64,000 bases of DNA from Seminavis robusta. Taxonomy: Eukaryota; Bacillariophyta; Bacillariophyceae; Naviculales; Naviculaceae. The translations under genes and the position numbers were made by a program. How positions within the stretch are numbered: position 1 is the first letter of the stretch; every line of letters starts with the position of its first letter. Under the pieces are notes generated by a model. That model was given only the letters and a program-made list of their open reading frames with translations, did no database searches and was not told where the DNA came from. The stretch covers positions 1 to 64,000 of the forward strand of contig CAICTM010000042.1 of NCBI GenBank assembly GCA_903772945.1, given 5' to 3'. This document shows, in pieces, positions 39,539-49,816 of the stretch.

Positions 39539-40915
39539 TCAGCATTTTGTCACCAATGCTTGTTGGAACATCATGTAACACTTCTCGTCTTCATCATAAG
39601 CAGCCACTTCTACTCTCGACAGAGTTTTGGCCGAATGAAGTCGGGGCATGGCATTTCGGTAGAACCACTGGAATATCCACTTTGAAGCACATGGGAACAA
39701 TGCCCATGTGTGGCTGAAAGACTGCCCATCGGCAGCTATCCCAGACTCTATGTGCAATTCCCTCTTTTCGGAGTTTGTTTTGTAGGTGATATCACCAGAC
39801 TTGAACTCGGGATACATTTGGAACAATCTCTGGGAACTTTCACCCGTCCAGGCAAGTGCAAGCAAAATCATTCCAGAACCTGTGATGGATAGAGCGTCTC
39901 TTACTTTGTTCGCAAAGGATTCAGCACTGTCCGATTCATCTGTTAGTGATTCAGGATCAATGTTCTGAGGTGTGGCTCCCCTATGTGATTGTCTGATTCG
40001 AAGAAGGCCGGAGTCATATGAGGCAAATAGGACAACGAACGATTTTGTTGGGTCGGATTGCAATCGGGCAAGTAGCCTGTCTGCAGCTGTCGCCTCCTGA
40101 TGCGGTACTTGAGAGATGGTACCGTCTGGCTTCACCAAAGACAAGACAACTCCTTGATGCAAACTCTTCCTTAGAGATTCGATTTGTTTCGAAGTTAGAG
40201 ATGAGCCTGTCCGTTCATAAAGTAAAGTCTTAACAACACTTGGCGAGAGGTGGTTCTTTAGGCATTGTTCCGCTAGTGTAACGGCTTCTGTGCCAAGATG
40301 AGTACTTAACACTTTCACTTGTGCCTCTTCTAGTTGTACATGGCCACGATGAAGCTTGTTGCCTGTCTGGAACTTGGGTAGATACCATCGTCTGTGTTCC
40401 TGGCTATATAGAACATTGAAAGAGAATGGACATTTGACACCCTCCCCCTCAACAGGAAGCTGAGTCTGGGTGGTTTTGTTGCTGTCCTTTTGGGACCTTT
40501 GTTTGTAAAAACGACTCCTTGGACAACATATGGTAATGTGATTCCGCCTCTTATCAAATCCCTTGTTTTTGATGCGGAATCCAGCAGTCTTGCAAGGAAG
40601 TACAAAGTATGGCATCAAAACTTCTTTAATATGCGCCGGATCACAAGATTGATACATCGAAGGTAGCCAATACACCGTCGATTTCTCCATTCGATAATTA
40701 TCGAACCCCAGAGTATCCATAATGTTTATCTCCTTTGGCGTATCATCAGCTAGTGAGGTTGCTACATTCACAATGATGGAAGCAGGAGTCCATTCTTCAT
40801 CATTGATATTGTATCTAGCAACATGAGAGAGTTCAGATAGGTAAGAGTCCATTTTACTTGATAAGCTGTCAGGTATTATGGCCTGCAACAGTGCATCTTC
40901 CTCTCTGCCTCCCAA
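39539..40915 (-). CDS. MULE transposase, C-terminally truncated
   Basis: 458 residues. A Cys/His set (Cys131, Cys162, His189, His192) fits the FAR1/WRKY-GCM1-type zinc finger of MULE transposases and should bind the terminal repeats. Downstream comes the helical N-lobe (TAADRLLARLQSDPTKSFVVLFA). The start of the RNase-H-like MULE domain follows, with first catalytic Asp375 in FKSGDITYKTN and the DGQSFSHTWALFPC strand. The protein stops soon after, so the final Glu of the DDE triad and the C-terminal part are missing. It cannot be active alone. The missing C-terminal part is present in MULE 2 (48177-48914). Confidence 0.8.
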   Translation of the reverse strand: MGGREEDALLQAIIPDSLSSKMDSYLSELSHVARYNINDEEWTPASIIVNVATSLADDTPKEINIMDTLGFDNYRMEKSTVYWLPSMYQSCDPAHIKEVLMPYFVLPCKTAGFRIKNKGFDKRRNHITICCPRSRFYKQRSQKDSNKTTQTQLPVEGEGVKCPFSFNVLYSQEHRRWYLPKFQTGNKLHRGHVQLEEAQVKVLSTHLGTEAVTLAEQCLKNHLSPSVVKTLLYERTGSSLTSKQIESLRKSLHQGVVLSLVKPDGTISQVPHQEATAADRLLARLQSDPTKSFVVLFASYDSGLLRIRQSHRGATPQNIDPESLTDESDSAESFANKVRDALSITGSGMILLALAWTGESSQRLFQMYPEFKSGDITYKTNSEKRELHIESGIAADGQSFSHTWALFPCASKWIFQWFYRNAMPRLHSAKTLSRVEVAAYDEDEKCYMMFQQALVTKC

Positions 40916-41159
40916 ACACCTGGCAAAACACCTGGCAAAAAACTTGGCAAAAATTCGTCACTATGTATTATACGTAAAACACGTACAACACATAATACAT
41001 GTAATACGTATAATATTGTTCCACTTGTGTTATCTGTGTTGTACGTATGACTTGTCTAATACATATTAAAAATGTTATATGTGTAATACGTATGATCTGT
41101 AGAATACATAGTAAAAATGTTATACGTATAATACAACCGCGTGCGTTTCAGGGGCTCTC

Positions 41160-42029
41160 TTCCGTACATGTACTAGAAGACAACTTTGAAGTGCAGGTAG
41201 GTGCGGTAAATTATAGTTTATTTACAAAAATGCAGAGTAAAACATGACTTTAACTCTAGCTTTACCGATACTACCCTTACAAACCTGTCTTCCTGTAGCC
41301 TGGAGAAATCCACTGCCATCCCTTGTTAACCAAGGTAAACCATGACCATACAGTGGAAACAGTAGCACAGTCAACCACCGTCTTTTGACTTCGTGGTACT
41401 GTAAGACAGTGATAGGCAGTGGTAAAAGTGACCAACGGTTCGTGCAACAGGCCGTTGTCTGCTACTAGCTAGCAGATGTGCTCTTTGCTGAAAACTGGTG
41501 AGCTTCAAGTACGGTGTACTAGTACTAGTACGTAGCGTACGTAGCTAGCCAGGTCCCATGTTTCGTCGTTATCTTAAAAGCGAGTGGGAATAGTACCGTA
41601 AAAGTATATCCCAGAACTGAGAGAAATACTGAGAGCCTGTACCTGTGGTAGCCATCCTACAGGAGGTATGGAGAGGTATCGAACACCTGGTGTATGCTTG
41701 GTTGTCGGTCGTTCGTTTATACCACTGAGGAGGTCACCGCCTCGACCGTAAGAAAAATGAGGCTCGCACCTCTACTACTCACTGTTAAGATAACGTCGTT
41801 CGCACCTCTATTATCTCGCACCTCTATTATCTCTCGAAAACGCACAGCAGTAGCTACTAGTAAAATCGCTGTACGTACATTCGAAAAGCACAAGTCCAAA
41901 ATCGCTCGCTCCGTACGAAAAAGCCACAAGTCGCTAGCTAGCTACTGCGAGTAAGTTCGAAAAGCGCAAGTCGCTACTGGCACGAAAACGAAAAAGATCA
42001 CAAGCACAAGTCTCATGCAACAAACTCAC
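41160..42029. other. Intergenic with short AAAAGCGCAAGTCGCT-like repeats
   Basis: 41840-42010 repeats words such as CGAAAAGCACAAGTC and CGAAAAGCGCAAGTCGCTA. A frame there (41694-41954) is Lys/Ser-rich only because of the repeat. No gene. Confidence 0.5.
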
Positions 42030-42533
42030 TATAAGGCATGGCTACCATGCTGATTAAACTAAGGTCAACTTTACTGAGCACGAACAATACAAAGATCCTC
42101 ATGCAGACTGCCCATAATGGTGTCCTGCTTGATGGCAGCAGTAATATTCAAAACACTTCCTTTGTAATGCTCCTCAATCTTGGAGATGACCCAAGCTGGA
42201 GCTTTCTGAGCATTGACAAGTGTAGCCATGAGAGTCCAGAGTGGCTTCCTCCTAGAGTAGGTTGACTTGCAAGCCCTGATATCTTCAGCAGTGAGGTTCT
42301 TGGCTGGCTTGTTCCCACCAATACCATGGCATCATCTTGGCCAAGCAGATGCCAACATTCTTGTACTTGGCTAGCTTGGAAGGCCTACTATCAGCAGGCG
42401 TGGTGGCCACAGCTTGTCTGTACCTGAGGCTAGTCTTGCCATTCCGGCGAGTCCTTCCCACAGTCAACCCATTTCTAAAAAGATTACCATCTAACTGATC
42501 AGGTGTTGCCATCTTGGGGGCTGAACAGCAATC
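42030..42533 (-). pseudogene. GCR1_C-like DNA-binding domain of the Crypton, broken
   Basis: An intron-like gap (42534-42614, GT-AG, 81 bp) joins ETQWKYFQ to DCCSAPKMATPDQL. The next part (LAKYKNVGICLAKMMPWYWW) and, after a frameshift, YSRRKPLWTLMATLVN fit the W-x(n)-YSRRK pattern of GCR1_C domains. Stops occur upstream of the intron (TAG near 42680), so the full protein is not made. Confidence 0.55.
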
Positions 42534-43064
42534 CTAAAAAGGATACAAAAATACATAGTTAGCAGCAGTAATAGCCATAGTTGCAATAGCCAACAGCGAC
42601 AAGTCCACACTTACCTGAAAATATTTCCATTGAGTTTCGTCAGCTCCGCGCCAGCCAATCTCCCCAACCAACCTCTAAAGCAGCAGCCAACTTCGCGTGG
42701 TCCACCTTCGCGACTATGAGACTGCTGGAGCGGTTGTGCTGCGCCAATAATCCTTGTCAGAATCCCATCGTTCGTGCTCGTACCTGCTGTTGCGTTGCAT
42801 AGCCGTCACCTCCGAGACTGATGGCAACTTGACGAGTGCTCTGCCTGGCCCGGTCGTTCCCGACTGTGCAACCAGCCGTCACCCGCCACTCCCGTATCCA
42901 TCGGCTGATTTCGTTGATGTGGAGCTTGGTGTTGTGCGTCCAAATAAAGAGAGGCACTTTCAGCCAGGGTTGACGCCAACAGTAATATCGGCCTTGATTC
43001 GCGATCGTACGCATCTTGGTCATAACACGAACGGGAGGCTCCCGTCCTCTCCTCCCAAGATTTG

Positions 43065-44318
43065 TCAAGGCGCGCCACAAACGAGGCAGAGCCAATGCAG
43101 CGAATGTCGTTGACACCGTCGATAAACCGCATGTGTCCTTGGCACCACATGCTCAATCAACCAGTAGGGAGTCACTCTCTTGGCATCCGGGTGTAGCTTG
43201 TAGGCAATAGGAGCCCCCATGCAAAGCTTTTCGGCAACACGAGCGTCGATCCAGGGCTGTTCAGGCGAAATGTAGGCATCAACAACCCGTCCAGACAAGC
43301 GAGCCTTCCAGCGACCTCGAATGTCAACTTCGTCAGCAGTAGCACCCATCCCTCTTGCCAGAGTTGCAGCAAACTTCCGAATGCTGTGACTCCCAAGAAC
43401 ACCAGCTATGAGGAGCGCCACAGCCAGAAATGGAGCCGACAAAAAGACAGCCTTGAGAATGTTGCGGTAGGCTGCGTTGCAGTGCTTGGGAGCCAACTTA
43501 GGATCGCTTTCGGGAGTAAAGAGGAATGCATCTTCCCGACCAGCGGCGCCATACCCGTAGTTGAAGGACGCCTCCATGTAATTCGCCAATCCGAGCATAG
43601 CACAAAAGTCGGTATCCATCGACCCAAGAATGATTTGGTCAGGGCATTGTCGTTCTTCCGAAATATTCTTGGACCAATGCACCTTGCAACTGAGCGCAAA
43701 AGGGAAGTCTGGATGCGGCTTGTAGTCGGAATACTTCAACTTGGAGATGTCGTCCGTCCTGGTGATGAGATGGACTTGCTGCTTCAACATGCAGGCTGTA
43801 CGGATGGTCGATTCAAAGCTCCCTTTGCCGTAGAGTTCATGGACCACCTTGCGATACTCAGTTTCCGTCAAATCCCTGGTGGCACAGGACTTCTTGCCGC
43901 GGTGTTGAGTCTCCGCTTTCTTGACTTCCTTGACCACTTCGTTCACAGGATCGGACTTGGTTGGATTGCCGGAGGTTCCATTCCATGTGGCACCTTTGAT
44001 GGGCATGTAGAAGGAGATAGCCTTCTTGTCTTGCTCAAGAGTAGAGGAGCGGCAAGTTGGATTCTGCTCGAGGTCTTTGAAGTCAACATCGGTCGTACCA
44101 TACGCACGCCATTTCAAGTAGTCGGCAACGTGGTGTGGTTGGATGCCGGCCAAAGCACTAGGTTGGAAGCGAGCCGCCTTGGTGTACGTCCTCTTGTGCA
44201 GCCAGCTCATGAATTTGACGAAGAGACGATGGTAATCCCGGTTGTACTTGGGCTGTTCTGTGGGTGCTTCAGGCAAATCCGGCACGTCCTCCAACCCAAA
44301 GGCTCCATCATTGGCCAT
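43065..44318 (-). CDS. Crypton tyrosine recombinase
   Basis: 417 residues. The N-terminal SAM-like helical region (about 25-140) is followed by the catalytic domain with Arg187 (ITRTDDISKL), His311-x-x-Arg314 (HSIRKFAATL), Trp337 (RGRWK) and nucleophile Tyr349 (RVVDAYI), which fills the R...HxxR...W...Y pattern of tyrosine recombinases. The catalytic set is complete, so strand exchange is chemically possible. The frame ends at 43065, but family members continue into a GCR1_C-like domain. That domain is found downstream only after several frame changes. A start at 44318 (MANDGAFGLEDV) is well placed. Confidence 0.85.
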   Translation of the reverse strand: MANDGAFGLEDVPDLPEAPTEQPKYNRDYHRLFVKFMSWLHKRTYTKAARFQPSALAGIQPHHVADYLKWRAYGTTDVDFKDLEQNPTCRSSTLEQDKKAISFYMPIKGATWNGTSGNPTKSDPVNEVVKEVKKAETQHRGKKSCATRDLTETEYRKVVHELYGKGSFESTIRTACMLKQQVHLITRTDDISKLKYSDYKPHPDFPFALSCKVHWSKNISEERQCPDQIILGSMDTDFCAMLGLANYMEASFNYGYGAAGREDAFLFTPESDPKLAPKHCNAAYRNILKAVFLSAPFLAVALLIAGVLGSHSIRKFAATLARGMGATADEVDIRGRWKARLSGRVVDAYISPEQPWIDARVAEKLCMGAPIAYKLHPDAKRVTPYWLIEHVVPRTHAVYRRCQRHSLHWLCLVCGAP

Positions 44319-45326
44319 GGTGGATGAATTCTTTGGTCAACTAAGCAATTGTTGGTTGAGTTGGAATTTCGGCAGAGTTTCCTTTACAAAGTAGAAGGAT
44401 TGAAAATAATGAGCTGAAAGTGAGGAAAACTGAACTGAACTGAACTGAACTGGAGTGTACGGAGACGATCGATCGATCGATCGCGGGATTTCTGCGTTGT
44501 TGCTCTCTTTAGCGGTAGCAAGTTGGTGCCTCTTTACCCACGGGATTGATTCCCTGAGTATGCAACAACGACGTACGATTGGATCTTTTGGCTTGAGTAT
44601 GTACCTCCAACGGTCGGATCGGAACGATTGGAACGATTGGATCGCATTGGAACGGTATGGTATGTTGTGTGGTACTTAGGGCGAAATTGGAATCCTCTCA
44701 GAAAGTGAGTTGGTCTTATGTATGCAGGCGCCCCTGTTATATCTTCGCCGTTGCAGTTTATTTAATAGTGAGAGTCTTATTGAGAGGATCTTTGTTTCAA
44801 TGACTGCCAATACCATACCTTTTTTACGTAGCATACTGTCATTGATCCTGAGGGTATGTAAGATCCACTAAGTAGTAGTGTGAAGCACATACTGACACTG
44901 TGCAACTACTGTTGCAGAAATGTAGTACCGTAAGAGGTGCGAATCTCATCATCTCATCCTCATTTTTCTCGCATCCAAGGTGCATGGCTACCGGTACGTA
45001 CCTCCACTGGTAAATGAGGACAGCCAGCCGGAGGCCAGTGCCCTCAACTTGCATTTTGCTTAATAAAAGGCCAAGGAAGGGTTCTGGTTTGATCGCTAGC
45101 CTTAACCTTGCAAGGGAAACCGCACCTTATGTATCTGGTTTGATCGCTAGCCTTAACCTTGCAAGGGAAACCGGACCATATGTACGCGACACACACACAC
45201 ACACACACACAAGATAAAGTTCAAAAGGCCCTCAGCTTGCTAGCTGGTAGTTGAGGGCAATGGACGATCGACGATGCAACAGATCCATTTACTCAAAAGA
45301 TTTCTCTTCTTTGGGCTGGACAAGTC
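44319..45326. other. Intergenic with simple repeats
   Basis: Contains a (TGAAC)n run (44430-44452), (ATCG)n at 44466-44482, the 51-bp tandem repeat at 45083-45184 and a CA microsatellite at 45187-45210. Confidence 0.6.
45083..45184 (+). repeat. 51-bp tandem repeat, two copies, upstream of the F-box gene
   Basis: TCTGGTTTGATCGCTAGCC... starts at 45083 and 45134, and each unit includes AACCTTGCAAGGGAAACCG with a CCTTGCAAGG palindrome. A (CA)n tract follows. It lies 140-240 bp before the start codon and may be promoter sequence. Confidence 0.85.
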
Positions 45327-46313
45327 ATGAAGCTCGTTTCCTTGCCGCAAGGCCTTGTTGTGGCTGTCTTATCTCAGTTGGGGCCCAAAGACATTGGGAA
45401 AGCGGCCGCTGTCTCGCGAAAGCTGGAGGCAGCGGCGAACGATGAGTCTCTTTGGGAGACCTTGGCCAGACGTTACTATGGATCTCGCGTAGCTCGCTCC
45501 ACACGCTCCATGTATGGCAGTTACAAAGATATGGTCCGGGATGACAATCGTCGTGGGGCATTACCGACTCTCCATGGTCTCTGGAAAAGCCCTTGTCACA
45601 ACAATAGCCCGACGTCCTTCTACTGCTGTTTGGTAGTCTGCATAAAGTGGCACCGTCCTAGCAATATGTTATGGCTCTACCTTGACGCACGCGGTGAATC
45701 TGACTTGAGACACCCCGGGACGAGTGCACTGTGGTTTCGCGAGCTAGGAACCAACAAAAATGTACCGTTGCTCGGGGCTCGGAACGCATTCGCAGGAACT
45801 CCCAGTAATGTGCAGCAATATGACTTTGTTCCGGACCCAAACGCTGTCGGTCGAAACGATCGCTTCAAGGGTGTATTGCAGATCGATGCCAGTCTATTTT
45901 CCCGAGCAGGGTCTTACGAGTTTTGCTATGCCAATGCTATTCTTCACCGCGACTATCAAGAATGCTCTCTTTTTACAGTTGATCGGGAGCAAGACCTGAT
46001 GGACGTTTTCACTTCCTTCTCCTTGGAGAACGAGTCGCCTTTTGCCTCGGAAACAGAAGCTGCTTGGAACGAGCGTTGGAGGCCCCACCTAACCTTGGCT
46101 GTAGAAGCCCCGGCGAATAGACTGGGGCCCTGGCCAGAACGTATTGGGATGACAGGCGACGAGGCTGCAAGCTACATCCGATCTCAAAATCCTGATCTAA
46201 AAGTTTCTGCCATCCCCCCTGACGTCAGTGTTAAGCGCGACCATCGTAGTGGTCGGGTTAGGTTTAGGGTAGACCATCGTGGCATTGTTGAGCGAGCTCC
46301 AAAGAGAGGTTGA
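45327..46313 (+). CDS. F-box protein fused to a C-terminal potato-inhibitor-I domain
   Basis: 328 residues in one exon. Residues 4-50 are F-box-like (LPQGLVVAVLSQLGPKDIG, then AAVSRKLEA and ESLWETLARRYYG), which would bind Skp1 in an SCF ubiquitin ligase. The middle (60-265) is unassigned, with beta-rich segments (FKGVLQIDASLFSRAGSYEF) that could be substrate-binding. The last 60 residues (269-328) match potato type I serine-protease inhibitors: Trp269-Pro-Glu, the helix GDEAASYIRSQNP, the reactive loop with Arg304-Asp305 at P1-P1', the supporting Arg310/Arg312 (RVRFRVD) and the final G. Arg at P1 predicts trypsin-like targets. No signal peptide, so it is intracellular. I know of no described F-box/inhibitor-I fusion. 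Confidence 0.8.
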   Translation: MKLVSLPQGLVVAVLSQLGPKDIGKAAAVSRKLEAAANDESLWETLARRYYGSRVARSTRSMYGSYKDMVRDDNRRGALPTLHGLWKSPCHNNSPTSFYCCLVVCIKWHRPSNMLWLYLDARGESDLRHPGTSALWFRELGTNKNVPLLGARNAFAGTPSNVQQYDFVPDPNAVGRNDRFKGVLQIDASLFSRAGSYEFCYANAILHRDYQECSLFTVDREQDLMDVFTSFSLENESPFASETEAAWNERWRPHLTLAVEAPANRLGPWPERIGMTGDEAASYIRSQNPDLKVSAIPPDVSVKRDHRSGRVRFRVDHRGIVERAPKRG

Positions 46314-46994
46314 TTGGACACCATACCGTAGGCAACGGCATCTCGTTCAAGACCTTTGAGGGGCGTAAAGGCAGCCGAAACAAAGGAGAAAGCACACAAC
46401 AGTTTTGTTGCTGGAGGGAAATCATACAAGGTAGATTCATGATCAATTGGTACGTCGAGCAGTTCCTAAGCCAGTAATCTTCTTGGATCCTACCAAGAAA
46501 CAAATACAAATTACTTAGCTTTCTGGAAATATCAAAAGGCAAGCTGAGAATCGCATTCCTCTGCAAATTTGGGAACAATTCTGCCCAACACTGCTCCCGA
46601 ACACTTTCAGTATTGTAAAGTATTACTTCTGAATGATCAGTGAACAGTCTTTTAGGATTTTTGCAGACAATTTTCGTGACAATTTTTGTGGGCACCACAC
46701 CACACCTTACTGTACCGCGCGAATCAAAAGCTTCAGAGATCCTGCATTCCTTGCGATATCAAAGCTTATCGGTTGTAAAGCTCCTTTACCGGGAGCCGGG
46801 AGGTGCACGGAGGTGCTCAGATAGATGCTGAAACAAATTTTAATGATGAAGGAGGAAGGCGGAGAAGCTGCGGAGGTCAGAGGCTGAGTCGCGGATCTCG
46901 ATCTCGGGGAGCGGGATCAGGCCAATCCGAGATACGGGCGAGATCCGACCTGCCCTGCACCGGTCTTTTACTGGTACCTTTTAGTACCGGTACT
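46314..46994. other. Intergenic, nothing recognised
   Basis: Between the F-box gene and MULE 2; a few GTACCGG words near the element's left end only. Confidence 0.5.
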
Positions 46995-47853
46995 GAGAGG
47001 CCCCCAAAAGCACGCACCTTAAGGTTTTGAGTTTCAAGGGTATCATGCATATAATATGTATCGTACGTATTGTATGTATTGTACATATTGTATGTATCGT
47101 ACGTATTGTACGTAGCATACGTATCGTACGTATTATACGTATTATACGTATTATACGCGCGAACGTGGACCAATGAGAACTCCCTTGATCAGCAGCAGCC
47201 ATTTTTAAAAAAGCACACCAACAACAAAAACCACACCAACAACAAAAACACCACCATCCACACTTCTTCTTCTCTCCTCTTGTTGCTCCTGCTATTGTTG
47301 CTTCTGTTGTTATTCAGCTATCACACCATCTCTACCACTACTATCAGGTACATTTACTCAGCTTCTTGCTTGTAAAATGGTCAGAGAGAGTAGCTATTCA
47401 TCAGATGAGCAAAAGTTGATGTCATATCACCCTCTTTTCTTGCCTCCCTCCATGCCATACCCAAGTCTCTCAACAATGCTTTCACTCTTTCTCTACTATT
47501 CATAGACTGATAGAACAAGGTGAACAAGGCAGGACACCACCTAGGAAGTCAAGGAAGTCAAGAAACAGCACATTTCCATTTCACCAGTAGATCACAGTAC
47601 TGAAATCCTGTAAGTACCCTTTGTATCGTACGTATGATATATATAATATGTATCGTACGTATGATACGTATGGTATGTATTGTATATATCATATAAACCT
47701 TTTGTATGATATGTATCGTATGTATGATATGTATCGTATGTATCGTATGTACGATATCTATTATATGTATAATGTATATCATACATATTTCTGTATTGTA
47801 CTGACTGCAATCTTTGTTTCTGCTATTTGTATATGGCATTATTCATAGGTATC

Positions 47854-48488
47854 ATGGCTGAAGGTGACACTAACCCCATGGGGGACGATGCCTTAGCAGA
47901 AATGCAAATAGATGAAGTGCGGGCCCGGACAATTGTGGACCTTTTTGGCGTTGGGAAATCTCTGAAGAGCAGCTTGTCGAGTGTGTGAAGGACAAGATTC
48001 CCCTTGTTTTAAGGTCTTATGTTGATCCCAAGAAGAAGGGCAAGATTCAGCTTCATACTATCTTACACCCATAGGATCAAATCTACTGTCTGGACTGTGT
48101 GGCTCATGCTATTGGTTTACCCGAAGACCAGATACCTTTAAACCCCCAGTCCCTCAAGCTTCACAAGGCAGGCACGTCATTGTACCAGCATTGCATGGGC
48201 AAGACGGGTAAGACTAAGGGTGTTAAGGAAAGCAAATGTCTCAAGTGTTTTGATGGGGTTGCACAGAATGTCCGTGATAGACGTGCTGCAGCTGCTCAAC
48301 AAGAAGCAGAGGTTTCCAAATCTCTCCACCACTTGAACCTTCCGTGTGGTCACAAAGATAGGTATGACATGATTTCTCCTGATGGAAACCTTTCTCCAGT
48401 GATCCAGAGTTCCAGTCTCATCCACCACAGAATTCTTTGCCTTGCTTCTTCTGACATAGTACAAAGTCGGGGAAACACAGAATGCTGA
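47854..48488 (+). pseudogene. Accessory gene of MULE 2, broken
   Basis: A leader exon ends at 47609. The intron 47610-47848 is full of TATCGTACGTATGATA palindromes. The ATG at 47854 starts MAEGDTNPMGDDALAEMQID. A frameshift near 47930 leads into EEQLVECVKDKIPLV, similar to the MULE 1 gene, then a stop at 48073. A longer open part (48099-48488) has paired Cys motifs (CLDC before it, then CLKCF) and a basic stretch (NVRDRRAAAAQQEAEV). The Cys pairs may bind zinc. It overlaps the 3' end of the convergent transposase by about 310 bp. The family is unknown to me. Confidence 0.5.
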
Positions 48489-48914
48489 GTAATTTGATCG
48501 CTGAGACCACTGTTGAATCAATTGAATGCTGGCTTCTTTGAGGAGTTCACTGCAATGAATCTCACGATCCATGTTGTCAGTGAAAGAAGAGGTGAGATTC
48601 TTGGCAGCAGCTATGTCCTTCTCTCTGTGTTGTCTACCTTCACGATTATCAATGCACTCTTGAGACATGTCGATGCTATGATTGGGTTTGGGACCGAGAG
48701 CATCCCTCTTCATGGCAGAGTGTTCAACTTCACTTATGGTACTCGTAATCATTCCAAAGTGAGCTCTTTGATTCAGATGATACCCAAACAGGAGATCCCT
48801 TCGGGGAAGAAATGACTCGTTTATGAAAACCTTCAATTTGTCTCTCAAAGCTTCCCCCAGTTGCCCCCGATGGAGAGACGCATCTTCTTCAAGATATTTG
48901 GTAAGCAGCTTCAA
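48177..48914 (-). pseudogene. MULE transposase C-terminal part (MULE 2)
   Basis: 245 codons in one frame. The central stretch (PRRDLLFGYHLNQRAHFG, then SEVEHSAMKRDALGPKPNHSID) fits the region after the DDE core in diatom MULE transposases, where SxxExxNxxLK-type sequence is followed by a long helical tail. The start Met is fortuitous. The last ~100 codons overlap the convergent accessory gene and may not be original coding sequence. Confidence 0.5.
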
Positions 48915-48993
48915 GGATAGGTCGGATTCTCCCTCGGTTTCATATCGTGCAAATCTTCACAGCCATGATACTAACACTTCCCATTCGACCAAG

Positions 48994-49816
48994 TCATCTC
49001 CATCTAACTCGCTGACATACAAAATCGGCAAACAAGACTACAAAAGTCTTTGTCTTATCTGACTGGAGCCGTGCGAGTAGCCGGTCAGCTGCTGTTGCTT
49101 CATCAGCAGGGACTTGCGTTTCAACACCATCAGCTGACATTATCGAGAGCACAATCCCTTGCCGGAGATTCCGCTTCATGCCTTCCAGCTGCTTTGAACT
49201 CAGGGTAGCACCAGTGGTTTCGTACAGCAAAGTTTTTATCACACTGGGAGGCCAGTGATTTTTCAGGCACTTGGCTAGGGTCGAGCTTCGGATGTCCAAT
49301 GTGTTTGGTGCTTCCGCCTTGTTTGGCTGGCAGGAACTATCGCCTGTGCTCATTACTGAAGTAAACATTAAAATAGAAAGGACAAACTTTGTCTTTTCCA
49401 ATTATAGGTAACTGAGTTTGGGTAGTAGGACTGTGTTGGGTTGCCTTTGATGGTGCTTCCTCCTTATAATACCTATGTCTCGGGCACACGACAGTAAGGT
49501 AGGCTCTTCGTCTGTCATAGCCTCTGTTTTTAACATTAAAGCCTGCTTCCTTGCATGCAAGTGCAAATACAGACATCAGTTCCTCTTTGATAAACTTTTT
49601 GTCATCTTTGTTGAATTTGCTTGGCAGCCAATACACGTCGGTCTTGTCAATTTGAGCATTGCCAAGCTGGCCAAGCGTTTGCATAATGTCAATTGTAATA
49701 GGAGTTTCATTTATTAGAGACGTTGCCACAGCTACACTAATAGAAGGAGGGATCCACTCTTCTACATTGGTATCATATTGGGCAACATCATTCAGTTCAG
49801 CAAGATAGGTATCCAT
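48994..49816 (-). pseudogene. MULE transposase N-terminal part (MULE 2), frameshifted
   Basis: Two overlapping frames: 49816-49337 has the N-terminal segment and the start of the FAR1-type zinc finger (CPRHRYYKEE, CPFYFNVYFSNEHRR); 49401-48994 has TAADRLLARLQSDKTKTFVVLFAD. Both align in order with residues 22-300 of the MULE 1 transposase. A frameshift near 49370 splits them, and the catalytic core that should follow is deleted. Confidence 0.7.

Larger units (their letters stand above)
38513..41159. mobile_element. MULE DNA transposon 1, internally deleted
   Basis: Terminal inverted repeats GAGAGCCCTCAAACGCACGCG (left, 38513) and, on the other strand at the right end (41159), GAGAGCCCCTGAAACGCACG. 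Inside each terminus lies an array of ACGTAT-type palindromes. Possible 8-bp target duplication: TACCGTAC (38505-38512) and TTCCGTAC (41160-41167). It carries the N-terminal two thirds of a MULE transposase on the minus strand and the start of a second gene on the plus strand. Both genes are cut at 39535-39539, so one internal deletion removed the 3' parts of both. Confidence 0.8.
42030..44318 (-). mobile_element. Crypton-type DNA transposon (tyrosine recombinase + GCR1_C-like domain), decaying
   Basis: A minus-strand tyrosine-recombinase gene (44318-43065) is followed by frame-broken coding sequence and then a GCR1_C-like DNA-binding region (42533-42030). This is the two-domain make-up of Cryptons, which move as circular DNA by a tyrosine recombinase. 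No terminal repeats are expected, and the ends are not defined. It lies between two MULEs. Confidence 0.7.

Noticed and set aside
42754-43116. Overlapping frames of ~119 codons on both strands after the recombinase gene
   Set aside because: They are alternative readings of the frame-broken Crypton middle region; none has a recognisable domain by itself.
47070-47375. Tyr/Val/Leu-rich open frames over the palindrome arrays
   Set aside because: These are translations of TACGTAT repeats, open on both strands because the repeat lacks stops in some frames.
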